Assembly: GCA_964510065.1 (NCBI GenBank)
Contig: CAZEAC010000025.1
Location: 1-63,565, forward strand
Direction: 5' to 3'
Length of the DNA stretch: 63,565 nucleotides
DNA from: CAZEAC01 sp964510065
GTDB taxonomy: Bacteria > Bdellovibrionota_C > UBA2361 > CAIXSY01
Part shown: positions 16,405 to 26,021 of the stretch, in pieces
How the letters are laid out: every line of letters begins with the position of its first letter
How positions within the stretch are numbered: position 1 is the first letter of the stretch
Position numbers and translations under genes: made by a program
Notes under the pieces: model-generated
Databases searched by the model: none
The model's input: only the letters and a program-made list of their open reading frames with translations
What the model was told of the DNA's origin: nothing

Positions 16405-18801
16405 ATGCGCGACTATTCCCGCGCCGCCGCTAAGGTCTCGTTTTGTCTAGCACAATTCTTGCTTCTTTCTTCTTTCGCGGGGTTCGACACGCACATTATG
16501 AGAGCGACCTGGTATACACTTGGGAAGATTCTTCTTGTCGTTGCGTTATGTTCTAGCGCGGCCTGTGTGTCAGCGCAGAATAGCTTCACCTGCCTTTTTG
16601 CTTCCTCAAGCGAGGGACAATCCGCGATCAGCGCTGCCCGAGAGGATGGAAAAAAAGTCGCGGGTAAGGTCGAGTGGTCAAGCCAAGATATCACGGCCGC
16701 CATCAAGACGTTAAAGAAGAAGCAGAAATCTTTCAAGAAGAAGGGCGCGCTAAAAAAACTTAAGAAGGCCAAAAAACAGGTTCGCGAACTTCAACTGCTC
16801 GGGAAATTTATTGGCGGCTGTGTTCCGCCGAACTCAACTACGCTTTGTGTGACGCCGCCTAACGCCAAAGGCTTCGACAGCGTGCGCTGTATCTTGCAAA
16901 ACCGCTGCTTCGGCTGCCATGCCACCCAGGGCACCTGGGAGAATACCCAGGAGTTCTACCTAAGCACCGCAAAAATCGAACCGAGCAACCCCGCGAAGAG
17001 CGCCCTCTATACCTTTCTCAAAGGAAATCCCGAGGGCTACGGTCCCGGACTTATGCCAAAGAATCTTCCGGGCATACCGCTCGAGGAGATTGCCGCCATT
17101 AAAGAATGGATTCTCGGCATTCCGATCGACATTGCCCGGCCCGAGTTCAAATTTACCTGCGATCCCGCGCGTGATCCTAGCGTCTCGCCGCTCATGCGGC
17201 TCTCGCGACAGCAGTACGTCAATTCACTCTACGAACTTGCTAACCTTATGGGTGGCGGCAGTCGAAGCTCGCTTCTCAACGTGCTTTGGTCGTATCAAGG
17301 GCAGGTTCCGCAAGATCGCGCGCAGCAGAACTTTCTTTCCGAACAGGCCTTTACTAATCTTGATCAGAGAATTCTGACTGAACACAACGACGCGTATTTC
17401 CGGATCGCCACGGTATTTGCCGATACGGTGACTGCGACCGCGAGCCTCCGCCAGGAGCTTTCCGGCGGAAACTGCGATCCAAGCGCAAGTGGCGCTGGGC
17501 TTACCTGCTTGCGAAACTTTCTCAACAGATTTCTCCTTCGCGCGTTCCGCCGCCCGCCAAACAGCGACGAGCTTGCGCGTTACGAGGCCTTTTTTATCTC
17601 ACGGCCTCTCGCCAGCGCGATGCATGACGTCGTCGTAAGGGCGCTCTCGTCGCCGCAGTTTCTCTATCAGCTGGAAGTCGAAGGAACGCCGGTGAACGGT
17701 CGAAGCGATCTATTTACGCTGAGCGCGTATGAACTAGTGAGTCGTCTCTATCTTCATTTTTGGCAGAGGATGCCCGACGCCTATGGCTTTAGTGTCGCGG
17801 TCAACAATGCGACCGCGACTCCCGAGGGGCTCGCCGCCCTGGTCGAATACCTCTTCAACACGCTTCCCGAGGATAACGTTAAAGCGACCATCGAAACATT
17901 TTATGACGAGAGTCTCGGCATATATAAAATTGAAGGTATCAATGTTGGTGAAACCGCGGCTTTTTCTGCCTTCGCCTCGCCGCTCTCAATAGATCGAAAT
18001 GCTGGCTACATGCTCGTCGACGATATGATCACCGAAACGCATGATTTCATGAGCTACTACACATGGCAGACGCCTGGGACATTTGGCGAACTGCTCACCA
18101 GTGATCTCTCTTTCGCAAAGGGCAATACTCTCGCCTCAATATACAATTCGAGCCCGTGGCAGACCGGTACGGCACCGGCACGGCTTCCCTCGGGACAGCC
18201 ACGTGGGCTTCTCGGACGGGCAGTGCTGCTTATCACCGGCGGCCATGAAACCAATCCGGCGAAACGTGGAGCCCGCGCGGCGCGTGAGATTATGTGTAAC
18301 GATCTGCCAGATCCCGATTCCACAATAATGAACATGGCCGTGGTTCCAGAGTTCAATCCGACGCTCACTACTCGCGAGCGCTTCGAAGCGAAGACGGCCG
18401 CTCCCGCCTGTGTCGGCTGCCATGGAACGATAAACGGCTTCGGCTTTGCGCTTGAGTCCTTTGACGCGATTGGAAGAATTCGCACGCAGGAGAAGATGTT
18501 CGACGAAGACGGCGTGCTCCTCGGCCAAAAACCGATCAACACTGCTGTCGAACTTGTAGGCCTTGGCCCAGTTCGCGATGCTGTCGAGCTCAATCAGAAG
18601 ATTAGCAACAGCGGTCGTGCTCACGGCTGTTTTGCTCAGAAATATTTCCGATTTTCATTTAGAAGGCGCGAAGACTTTAACTCCGATGGGTGCGTGCTCG
18701 AAGCACTTCGAGCAGAGCTAAAAAATCCCGCGGGAATTAAGAATATGCTCAAGAAACTCGCGCTACTTCCCGAATTCCGTTTAAGAAAGAAAGCACCGTA
18801 A
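16405..18801 (+). CDS. Secreted DUF1592/DUF1588-type cytochrome-like protein
   Basis: The protein of up to 798 residues has heme-binding CxxCH motifs CFGCH (about 171-175) and CVGCH (about 670-674), and the DUF1592-DUF1588 blocks seen in planctomycete and deltaproteobacterial secreted proteins (MRLSRQQYVNSLYEL, FRRPPNSDELARYEAFF, SSPQFLYQLE, RGLLGRAVLL, GFALESFDAIGRIRT). An ATG at 16498 begins a cleaner signal peptide (ILLVVALCSSAACVSA) than the ATG at 16405, so the true start may be the inner one. The Lys-rich stretch after it (KKKQKSFKKKGALKKLKK) is odd. It is followed at 10 bp by a DUF1552 gene, its usual partner. The redox role in the periplasm is inferred from the family. Confidence 0.88.
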   Translation: MRDYSRAAAKVSFCLAQFLLLSSFAGFDTHIMRATWYTLGKILLVVALCSSAACVSAQNSFTCLFASSSEGQSAISAAREDGKKVAGKVEWSSQDITAAIKTLKKKQKSFKKKGALKKLKKAKKQVRELQLLGKFIGGCVPPNSTTLCVTPPNAKGFDSVRCILQNRCFGCHATQGTWENTQEFYLSTAKIEPSNPAKSALYTFLKGNPEGYGPGLMPKNLPGIPLEEIAAIKEWILGIPIDIARPEFKFTCDPARDPSVSPLMRLSRQQYVNSLYELANLMGGGSRSSLLNVLWSYQGQVPQDRAQQNFLSEQAFTNLDQRILTEHNDAYFRIATVFADTVTATASLRQELSGGNCDPSASGAGLTCLRNFLNRFLLRAFRRPPNSDELARYEAFFISRPLASAMHDVVVRALSSPQFLYQLEVEGTPVNGRSDLFTLSAYELVSRLYLHFWQRMPDAYGFSVAVNNATATPEGLAALVEYLFNTLPEDNVKATIETFYDESLGIYKIEGINVGETAAFSAFASPLSIDRNAGYMLVDDMITETHDFMSYYTWQTPGTFGELLTSDLSFAKGNTLASIYNSSPWQTGTAPARLPSGQPRGLLGRAVLLITGGHETNPAKRGARAAREIMCNDLPDPDSTIMNMAVVPEFNPTLTTRERFEAKTAAPACVGCHGTINGFGFALESFDAIGRIRTQEKMFDEDGVLLGQKPINTAVELVGLGPVRDAVELNQKISNSGRAHGCFAQKYFRFSFRRREDFNSDGCVLEALRAELKNPAGIKNMLKKLALLPEFRLRKKAP

Positions 18802-18811
18802 AGAGGGTTAC

Positions 18812-20269
18812 ATGAAGTACGATCCAATTTCCCGGCGACATTTTCTGCAAGGTCTCGGCGGCTTCGCGCTTACTATTCCCTTTCTTCCCTCTCTTGTGCG
18901 CGAGGCAGTTGCGCAAAGTTTGAACGTCCCGCCGAGCTTGGTGATGCTTCGTACGGGACTTGGTGGCCTAAACGATCACAATGTACGGCCGGATTCGGCT
19001 CGGGTCCAGGAGCAGACTTTCAATATTAGGCCCGGATGGGATATGCACTATTCCGCGCTTCCTACCAGTATTTGTCCGTCACTCGGTCCAAATTTCGATT
19101 CGCTTCGCCCCAAAATGAATCTCCTTACTGGGCTCGATGTGCCGCAGGTCATGGGACATAACTCCTGGGGGATCGGCGGAAACTTTTACGGTATCGGCCA
19201 AAATGAATCTGCGAACTACGTGCCGACAATCGATCAAGTTTTGGCTGATTCAGCGAAAGTGTATTCGAGCTCGCCGGTCGCCCGGTCGCTTATTCTGAGC
19301 CCCTCGTCTTCCGAAAGTTGGTCGCTCCGCGCCGATAAGAACGGAAAGATCTTGCCGGTTCCGGCGACGATGACTCCGCAATCGACCTTTGACGCACTCT
19401 TTGGACCCCGCCCGAATGTATCCGTCGTGCAATCGGTAAACGAGGATTACCAACGGCTGCTCAGTAATCCACGGCTCGGCGCAACCGATCGGCAGCGGCT
19501 TAACGAGCATATGGATTTCATACGCGATTATGAAACTCGTCTCGGCGTGGTCACCTCGTGCAACTCTGGAACTCGCCCACCGGCGACCTCTGTCTGGCCG
19601 GTGCAGGAACCAGTGCTTAACAATTCCTACAAACTGTTTAACGATCTGATTATCACTGCGTTCCGTTGCGGTATCACAAGAGTCGTCTCGCTCTCACACG
19701 CCTACACCGCTCCTTTTGGCGAAGATTGGCATGCGCACTCTCACAGCTGGGATACTCAAAACAGTCAGGACTATATCCTTAGCGTGATGCGCTGGTTCGC
19801 CGATAACGTATTTTATGACCTGATTAACAAGATGAATCAGGTCACGCTTGCCGATCAAAGCACGCTTCTCGATAGATCCTTCGTAATGTGGACTGATGAG
19901 AACCGAGTGCCGCACTTTAACTATGATAGCAGGGTAATAACCGCTGGAAGTCTCGGCGGGAAGCTTCTTCCCGGCTATTGGTTCGATTTCAGTAACAGAA
20001 CAAGTCCGTACAATACGCTCAGTACCAAAGCGGGACTTGCAAGCGCCAAGCCCGGCCAGCTTTACCATCGTCTCTTGGTGACTATCCTTCAGGGAATGGG
20101 GCTCGCTCCCGCCGATTACGAAAAGGCCCGCGAGGGCGTTTTCCGCTACGGCGGCTACGGCCAAATTTGGGACGGCACCGGTTGGGGCGATTCCGTGAAA
20201 ACGCTTCTCGCTAATCACTATCCGCTTGCCGATACCGACAAGCCGCTCCCTGTATTTTGGAGAGGCTAG
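18812..20269 (+). CDS. DUF1552 protein with twin-arginine signal
   Basis: The 485-residue protein begins with a Tat signal (SRRHFLQGLGGFALTIPFLP), so it is exported folded. It then follows the DUF1552 pattern: NLLTGLDV-type segment, NSWGIGGNFYGIG, SLDQVLA-type segment and SLSHAYTAPFGEDWHAHSHSWD. DUF1552 proteins are almost always encoded next to DUF1592/DUF1588 cytochrome-like proteins, and here the gap is 10 bp with GAGGG before the ATG. The conserved His cluster (HAHSHSWD, about 308-315) may bind metal. Function is not established for the family. Confidence 0.9.
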   Translation: MKYDPISRRHFLQGLGGFALTIPFLPSLVREAVAQSLNVPPSLVMLRTGLGGLNDHNVRPDSARVQEQTFNIRPGWDMHYSALPTSICPSLGPNFDSLRPKMNLLTGLDVPQVMGHNSWGIGGNFYGIGQNESANYVPTIDQVLADSAKVYSSSPVARSLILSPSSSESWSLRADKNGKILPVPATMTPQSTFDALFGPRPNVSVVQSVNEDYQRLLSNPRLGATDRQRLNEHMDFIRDYETRLGVVTSCNSGTRPPATSVWPVQEPVLNNSYKLFNDLIITAFRCGITRVVSLSHAYTAPFGEDWHAHSHSWDTQNSQDYILSVMRWFADNVFYDLINKMNQVTLADQSTLLDRSFVMWTDENRVPHFNYDSRVITAGSLGGKLLPGYWFDFSNRTSPYNTLSTKAGLASAKPGQLYHRLLVTILQGMGLAPADYEKAREGVFRYGGYGQIWDGTGWGDSVKTLLANHYPLADTDKPLPVFWRG

Positions 20270-20272
20270 TGG

Positions 20273-22009
20273 ATGAGTCAGGCGAGGATTTCGCGTATAG
20301 CCACCTCTTTGTTTTGTTGCCTTTTCGCGGCTTCAGTTCTCGGTCGAGCTGTCCACGCGCAGCAGCCGCTTGAAGCCTCGGTGGCGATACAGTTCGCGGG
20401 CAATCAGGGGGCCCAAGTCGCTGAGTACTCGTGCGATATCTCTATTGAGGTAGCGACCGCTCCGCAGTTTAGCGAGAAGGGAAAGGTTAAAGGTATCGCG
20501 CAGCTCCGTAATGCTCGCGGCCGAGTTTGGAGCAAGGGATCAAAGCGGAGTCTTTTTTCACGGTCGGTTCTTACCTGCAGAAGCGATGCAATCGGCACGG
20601 TCGCTTTGCAGCATTATTCAAAGGCTAAAAAGATCCGCCTTTCGAGAGTCGGGCCACTTCGCATGCTCAAGTTTCTCTCCTTTAGCATGAGTACTCAGGG
20701 AATCGGCGATGGTTCAAGAGTTATCGTTACCAATTCCGAACGAGATCTCTTCGTGATATTGGCCTTTGATGGTTGTCGAAGAAGCGATGCGACCCAATGT
20801 GAGATCGAGTCACCGGGGACGGCGCGAATCTTGCTGCAGCTAGACGGAAAAGTTACACGGCCCTCGCCCACTCCAACACAAACGCTTCTTCAGACGCCGA
20901 CTCCCACTGCGACTCCGCTTGGAAGAAGATCGATTATCGTGGCACAGGGCTACCTCGGGCGTACTACGATCTCCTGTGACGATGGAAAAAGCTGGGTTGC
21001 AAATCGATCCTGGGACACTGAAGGCGACGAGATGGTGTGTGGGCATAAAGAGGCAATGCGCTGTGATGGCTCATGCTGGCAGAAAAGCACCAATGGCGGG
21101 TGCACTTTTCAGCAGAGCTGTGATTGTGGACATGGAGCCGTTGTCGGAAAGGGGCTGGCGTATGGAAACAGTACGTTTGTCGCGAATTACGGCTGGGGCG
21201 GACCGGGAAAGGTTATGATCTCCAGAAATGGCGTTGATTGGGCGACCTCGCGAGCGCACGCCTATGCCGATTACGGTGGTCTCGACTATGGCGCTGGCAA
21301 GTTTGTACTTTCAACTCGCTCGCCGCTTACCTCCTCCGACGGCGTACAGTGGAGCGATGGGGGGCCCGCTGATTTTAGGGATTCGAATAATACGATTCTC
21401 TGGAGTGTGCGATCGTTTAAGTTTCTCAATTATCTGCAGGGGCGTTTCGTCGCTGTGGCCGAGGCTCCGGGCCGTGACATGTTGGTAAGTAAGGACAGTG
21501 GAATGAGCTGGAGTCGACCATCGGTACTTCCCGCAGATTGCGCGCTTGGACTAAATGTATACGGTAGCATCGCGTACGGAAACGGTATTGCCGTGGCCAT
21601 AGGACCTGACGGGAAAGCCTGCCGCTCAGCCGATGGCGGTGAGACCTGGAGCAGCAGCATCTTTTCGAATACTCCCACCTATTCGCATACAGTGTGGAAT
21701 GGAAATCAATTTGTTACCTGGAGCAACTGGTTTGACGGCTACTATCGCTACACAAGCCCCGATGGCATTACGTGGACAAAGCAGAAAATGCTTACTGAGG
21801 TTAATATTGCCACGGTCATGGTAAGCTCTCAGGGAACCTATATCGCCTCAAATGATCACTGGACTGGTCATGAACGGCAGCAATTTCTGCGAAGCAAAGA
21901 TGGGCTTACTTGGGAAATCTTACCTGCGGGATCATTCGTTCCAAGTCATGCGATTTTAAGATTCGCCGAAGGCGAGGCCGACGGAAGCCAAGTCTGTCCT
22001 GGGCAGTGA
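20273..22009 (+). CDS. Secreted BNR/sialidase-like beta-propeller protein
   Basis: The 578-residue protein starts with a signal peptide (ATSLFCCLFAASVLGRAVHA). Residues about 30-190 form a beta-rich domain, then comes a Thr/Pro linker (SPTPTQTLLQTPTPTATP, about 200-217), then a C-terminal propeller with BNR-like repeats of the SxDGxxW type (SCDDGKSWV, SRNGVDWAT, SKDSGMSWS, SADGGETWS, SPDGITWTK, SKDGLTWE). Such repeats are structural and do not by themselves indicate sialidase activity. The 3-bp gap from the DUF1552 gene and the GAGG before the ATG point to co-transcription, so the protein is likely the third exported partner of that pair. A Cys-rich loop (CDGSCWQKSTNGGCTFQQSC) lies in the first propeller part. 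Confidence 0.8.
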   Translation: MSQARISRIATSLFCCLFAASVLGRAVHAQQPLEASVAIQFAGNQGAQVAEYSCDISIEVATAPQFSEKGKVKGIAQLRNARGRVWSKGSKRSLFSRSVLTCRSDAIGTVALQHYSKAKKIRLSRVGPLRMLKFLSFSMSTQGIGDGSRVIVTNSERDLFVILAFDGCRRSDATQCEIESPGTARILLQLDGKVTRPSPTPTQTLLQTPTPTATPLGRRSIIVAQGYLGRTTISCDDGKSWVANRSWDTEGDEMVCGHKEAMRCDGSCWQKSTNGGCTFQQSCDCGHGAVVGKGLAYGNSTFVANYGWGGPGKVMISRNGVDWATSRAHAYADYGGLDYGAGKFVLSTRSPLTSSDGVQWSDGGPADFRDSNNTILWSVRSFKFLNYLQGRFVAVAEAPGRDMLVSKDSGMSWSRPSVLPADCALGLNVYGSIAYGNGIAVAIGPDGKACRSADGGETWSSSIFSNTPTYSHTVWNGNQFVTWSNWFDGYYRYTSPDGITWTKQKMLTEVNIATVMVSSQGTYIASNDHWTGHERQQFLRSKDGLTWEILPAGSFVPSHAILRFAEGEADGSQVCPGQ

Positions 22010-22043
22010 GAGTAACTACTCATTCTTTTCCGACCTCTGTGAC

Positions 22044-22088
22044 CTCTGTGTCTCTGTGGTTCAAATGAATTACCACAGAGACACAGAG
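22044..22088. repeat. Intergenic palindrome, CACAGAGAC family, copy 3
   Basis: Two perfect 17-bp arms (22044-22060 and 22072-22088) with an 11-base spacer. The palindrome lies between two convergent genes and could act as a bidirectional transcript end, though no T-tract is present. Confidence 0.9.
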
Positions 22089-22153
22089 TAGTAGCTTTTG
22101 GCCGCTTGCGCGCCCTACACGCTGAAGGTACCACTTCATCAGTAAGCAGATCA

Positions 22154-24574
22154 TCAGAGGTTCACAGAGATTCCCATGGTGCGCTGAAGCTTAACCCACT
22201 CGGGTCTTGCCGCAACATCTTTCGGCTCTCTGGTGAGCTCTGCTCCGAGCGCTACCTTAAAGCCGTAGCTCCTGAGCTTTACGAGGGTATTGCAGAGTCG
22301 GATTCTGTCTTCGTCGCTCCATCCGCCGAACGATTTCGACTTCTCCGAATCGAGGAGCTTTCCTATCTCTGCAAATCGAGCCTTGGCATCGCCGGGGCGC
22401 CGACCAGTGCTTAAGAGGTCGAGCAATTCAGCGGCGCGCTCGAGAAGCTCATGGCGCGACAAACGTCCTGACTTCTTTTCATTGAGCGAAGAGCTAGCTC
22501 CAGGACTCTTCTGAATTTTGAAGATCTCCCTTCTCATTGGTGCGCTTCGTTCTCGAAGCAGACCGCTCGAAGAGATTGGATGCGCGTCGTCGGGCTGAGG
22601 AGCCAATGGTTTCGCCATACCAGAGAAACCATATTCTTTGGGCTTAAGATCTTCATCCGCCGCAGCGTAGAACCCCATATCTTCGCGAGGCATTGGCTTT
22701 GAGAAAGTACGTAAATAGTGACCTCCGCTGGATCTGGCGCGCACAGCACCAGCTCCGGGACTGAAACCAGCCGTTTTCTCATAGACCGCGTCGAAATCCC
22801 AACCTTCCGGAAGAAGTACCGGAATCTCCACCTTCATTGGCAATTTACCGGGGACCTCTTTCTCTGAAACCGCGACAAACGATGTGTGCGCAGAGAGTAT
22901 CCCGTAGCGCAGCGAGAGATTGATTATCTGATCGCGATCGTCGAGTTCACGCATGCGCATTTTTGCCCAAAGCGCTGCGCCGATCTTTGAAGTCTCTCCC
23001 GCGATAGCAGGAATCTCCAATTCGAAAATCGAGCCGTCTGCATACGCACCCTGAATGGAACAGTTTCTTAGAGATCCTTTTGAACGAATTGCAAGGAGCG
23101 TCGGTCGGCTGGGATAAAGATCTTGTAGGCCAGCTACCTCTGCATCTCTAGGCCCTCCGACAATTTTCAAATCACGAATGACTGGGCCAGAAACATAGGA
23201 GACCATCTGACTTGCCGCACGGTCATAGTCTTCCCCGGGGCGAATCCAGTAATTCGATCCACCAGTGGTACGGGCTAGATCTTTGAGCAGCGCATCATTG
23301 ACGGCGGAATCGAGTCCGATACCGTGAATTCTAATGCCATTTTTTATTCCCCGCGGAACTGAGTCTTCAGTTTGACCATCGCTGATCAGTAAAATACAAC
23401 GTTCCCTTCCCGGCTCGCGCTCATGAAGGTCAAATTGTCGGGTGCTTTCCTCGAGGCCCAAGCTCAATACTGTCCCACCTCCGGCTTGAAGCTGTTGCAA
23501 CGCCTCGCGGAGAGGCTTGTCGCGCCGTATTGATTGCATCCGAGCGATCTCGCGTGGAGCGCTATTGAATGCAACAATTGCAACGTTTGTGTCGACGTCA
23601 CCCTGAAAGGCGGTAAGCTTATCGAGGAACTTCGCGGCAACCTGCTTAAGGCCGTCCAATTTCGCACCTGCCATGCTACCTGAGCAGTCGAGGAGCAGCA
23701 CGACGTCGGTTGGCCGAGGCTTTGCCGCGGTGCCTGGAGTGAGCTGAAGCACCGTAAACTCCTCGGGTTGCTCGGCGCCGTTGTTGCCAAGGAATACGCT
23801 CCGATCCGTCTTTAGTGTGGGCAGCAGTTCCTGTGTTTGATACGTCACAATGAGATCCCTGTCGGGACGGAGATCTTTGAAGGGAATGCTGTGTGGAACG
23901 TTTCTTTCGACATCGGTGGGCGCAATTACAAACTCATGCGAGGGCGATTCGATATGCGCGGGAAATCCCGGATCAAGTTTGATATTGCCAGAAACAACGT
24001 AGCCGACATTGTCGCTTACCCGTGGCGTGATTTTGCTGGCGTCTGGGACACGATCAGTATCTGGTGACCAACCGCCGGCCTGATGTCCAATCGCATTTCC
24101 TGGAATAAATCGCGGTGCGACCACGAGCGGAACGGTCAAGCGTCCGCCACCATTTTGCCATTCTACCGGAAAGAAGTATTCGGTGAATACCTCGACTTTC
24201 TGACCTGCTTCGATACCTCCCACGGACATCTCGAAAATGTTGGGGCGATTCTGTTCGAGAAGCGATGCGTGGTGTCCTCCTGAGACTGCTGCCTGGTATT
24301 CGGCGAGCGCCTGCGCTTTCTCTTTGATTTTGCTTTCGACGATCTTATCGCCGATCTTCATTCTTACCTGGAGTACCGAGGCCTCTGCAGGCAAGGGGAA
24401 TACGAATCGGGCTTCAACCGGGTTCTTAAGCTTGTTTTCGTAGTCTAAGCGCAACGAGAAATGCCCCTGCGTTCCGGCGACGTTTGCTTCGTAGTGCATT
24501 TTTCGAAGTGGAAGGCTATTCAGCATCTCACCATCTGCTCCGATTTCCTGCTCTTTTGCTTTGGGCCTGCCCAT
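22154..24574 (-). CDS. VIT and VWA domain protein
   Basis: The 806-residue protein has a VIT (inter-alpha-trypsin inhibitor) domain at about 20-150 (LPLRKMHYEANVAG, YENKLKNPVEARFVFPLP, AVSGGHHASLLEQNRPNIF) and a von Willebrand A domain from about 290. The MIDAS motif DxSxS is intact in LLLDCSGSM (296-300), so the domain should bind a metal ion and a ligand. The C-terminal 200 residues include a disordered stretch and a last alpha-helical part resembling the ends of other bacterial VIT-VWA proteins. No signal peptide is visible, so it may be cytoplasmic. GAGGAG precedes the ATG. It is divergent from a MarR regulator whose probable operator lies between them. Confidence 0.9.
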   Translation of the reverse strand: MGRPKAKEQEIGADGEMLNSLPLRKMHYEANVAGTQGHFSLRLDYENKLKNPVEARFVFPLPAEASVLQVRMKIGDKIVESKIKEKAQALAEYQAAVSGGHHASLLEQNRPNIFEMSVGGIEAGQKVEVFTEYFFPVEWQNGGGRLTVPLVVAPRFIPGNAIGHQAGGWSPDTDRVPDASKITPRVSDNVGYVVSGNIKLDPGFPAHIESPSHEFVIAPTDVERNVPHSIPFKDLRPDRDLIVTYQTQELLPTLKTDRSVFLGNNGAEQPEEFTVLQLTPGTAAKPRPTDVVLLLDCSGSMAGAKLDGLKQVAAKFLDKLTAFQGDVDTNVAIVAFNSAPREIARMQSIRRDKPLREALQQLQAGGGTVLSLGLEESTRQFDLHEREPGRERCILLISDGQTEDSVPRGIKNGIRIHGIGLDSAVNDALLKDLARTTGGSNYWIRPGEDYDRAASQMVSYVSGPVIRDLKIVGGPRDAEVAGLQDLYPSRPTLLAIRSKGSLRNCSIQGAYADGSIFELEIPAIAGETSKIGAALWAKMRMRELDDRDQIINLSLRYGILSAHTSFVAVSEKEVPGKLPMKVEIPVLLPEGWDFDAVYEKTAGFSPGAGAVRARSSGGHYLRTFSKPMPREDMGFYAAADEDLKPKEYGFSGMAKPLAPQPDDAHPISSSGLLRERSAPMRREIFKIQKSPGASSSLNEKKSGRLSRHELLERAAELLDLLSTGRRPGDAKARFAEIGKLLDSEKSKSFGGWSDEDRIRLCNTLVKLRSYGFKVALGAELTREPKDVAARPEWVKLQRTMGISVNL

Positions 24575-24590
24575 ACTCTCCTCGCTATAA

Positions 24591-24667
24591 AAAATAGTTC
24601 TACATAGCAGAGCTAGTCAACCGCTCTGTTGCTGTAAAGTAATACTAAATGACATGTTATTAGTCAA
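24591..24667 (-). promoter_or_regulatory. Tandem promoters for the VIT-VWA gene
   Basis: On the minus strand TTGACT (24667-24662) is followed after 17 bases by TATTAC (24644-24639). A second TTGACT (24620-24615) is followed after 18 bases by TATTTT (24596-24591). Both -35 hexamers sit inside a repeated TTGACTA element that also occurs twice on the other side of the intergenic region. Confidence 0.6.
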
Positions 24668-24736
24668 CATATACATCAAATAATTCAACACGATACCTTC
24701 TGTGTGTTTTATTACATAGTTAGAAGCGGTCGCATA

Positions 24737-24774
24737 TTGACTAGGACGTCGTTATTGATGTATTATTTGACTAG
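24737..24774 (+). promoter_or_regulatory. Promoter and probable operator of the marR-type gene
   Basis: TTGACT (24737-24742), 18 bases, then TATTAT (24761-24766) make a near-consensus sigma-70 promoter. Transcription would start at about 24772-24776, only a few bases before the ATG at 24778, so the mRNA would be nearly leaderless; no Shine-Dalgarno site exists. A further TTGACTAG (24767-24774) covers the start site and would be well placed for autorepression. Confidence 0.6.
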
Positions 24775-24777
24775 TAT

Positions 24778-25977
24778 ATGACGAGCGCACAGGACCAGAC
24801 CCTTGAAAGCCGTGAAAGTTCAGCCAGCCATATTTTCGACTGTATTCGTCAGCTGCAGAAACGAAATCGCTTTGTAGGGCAGGCTTATGGTTTCCCGCTT
24901 TCACTGACCGAAGCGCACTTATTAATTGAGATAAGCGCAAATAAAAATCTGACTACGACTGCGCTCGCCGAGCTTTTGGGACTAGAACGGAGCTCGATTT
25001 CTCGTGCCATTAAAGGCTTGAATACTAGGGGATTTCTTGACGAAAGTGCTGTCACACATGATAAGCGCCGGCGCGAACTTGCTTTGAGTGCCAAAGGGCG
25101 GTCCATTCTTGAGCCTTTTGATGCGCGCGCCAACGCCAACGCGGAACAGTTTGCTGCAGTCCTTGATCCGAATGAGCTGTCGCGGCTTACGCGGTATGTG
25201 TGCGGGCTCTGCAATGCGCTTGGCGCCAAGCCAAGTCCGCTTCGTGCCGGTGAGCTTGAGATGCGCCGGGAAACGCGGCGAATGACCCGTGTGTTCGGCA
25301 TTTTGGGGCAGAATTTCTTACAAAGTGTAATCTCTTCGACGCAGTGGCAAATTCTTTTTGAGATTTCGAGTACCCCGCGTGGTGTGACTGCGGCGGCGCT
25401 CTGTCAAAGCTTAAGCATGCAAACTGCGACGATGTCGTCTCAGCTTAAGAGGCTAATGTGTCAGGGGTTTCTTTCTCGAACTCAGAGCAGCGCAGATCGA
25501 CGTGAATATCTCTTAGAGATTGCTTCCAAAGGCCGCGCACTACTTTCCAAGCTTGCGAAGCAGGGTGAGACTTTGATAATCGACGCATTGCGGAGCGAGA
25601 GTGATGAATCAATTAGGGATTTCGCTCGATTGTTCTCGCGGTATGTGTCGGCGAGCGCGCCCAGAGTTGTTAAGGTACTCCAAGAGCAGGTGCGGGTCGA
25701 GCGAGTGCTGGATTCCGCTCAGAAGAGGGGAGTGCGGGCCTATCTTCTTGAAGAGCTTGTAAAGCGAAAACTTCATCTCGAGGCCCCCGAGGTAATCGGC
25801 GGCCGAGGGAGCGAGCTTTTTGGGCTCTATAGTGGCGATACCCTGTCTGGTGTAAGTGAATTCCAGAAGATTAATCGAGGCTGGGAGTGCAGCTGCTGTC
25901 TTATTTCAGAGAAGCTCGACAGCGATACGATGCGGAATGACTTCATTTCCGCAGCTCTTGCAACGCTACCGCAGTAA
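24778..25977 (+). CDS. MarR-family regulator with two MarR-like domains
   Basis: The 399-residue protein carries two winged-helix MarR-like domains. The first (about 15-150) has LTTTALAELLGLERSSISRAIKGLNTRGFL and a DKRRRELALSAKGR wing; the second (about 165-300) has GVTAAALCQSLSMQTATMSSQLKRLMCQGFL and a DRREYLLEIASKGR wing. MarR proteins are normally about 150 residues and dimerise, so this looks like a fused tandem dimer able to bind one pseudo-palindromic operator. The last 90 residues (HLEAPEVIGGRGSELFGLYS) are unassigned; they may be a ligand domain or a shortened acetyltransferase, which occurs fused to MarR in other bacteria. It probably controls itself and the divergent VIT-VWA gene through the TTGACTA sites. 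Confidence 0.82.
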   Translation: MTSAQDQTLESRESSASHIFDCIRQLQKRNRFVGQAYGFPLSLTEAHLLIEISANKNLTTTALAELLGLERSSISRAIKGLNTRGFLDESAVTHDKRRRELALSAKGRSILEPFDARANANAEQFAAVLDPNELSRLTRYVCGLCNALGAKPSPLRAGELEMRRETRRMTRVFGILGQNFLQSVISSTQWQILFEISSTPRGVTAAALCQSLSMQTATMSSQLKRLMCQGFLSRTQSSADRREYLLEIASKGRALLSKLAKQGETLIIDALRSESDESIRDFARLFSRYVSASAPRVVKVLQEQVRVERVLDSAQKRGVRAYLLEELVKRKLHLEAPEVIGGRGSELFGLYSGDTLSGVSEFQKINRGWECSCCLISEKLDSDTMRNDFISAALATLPQ

Positions 25978-26021
25978 GGAATTACTGTCTGTAATTTCTT
26001 GGATGTGGAGAAATTGCATGC

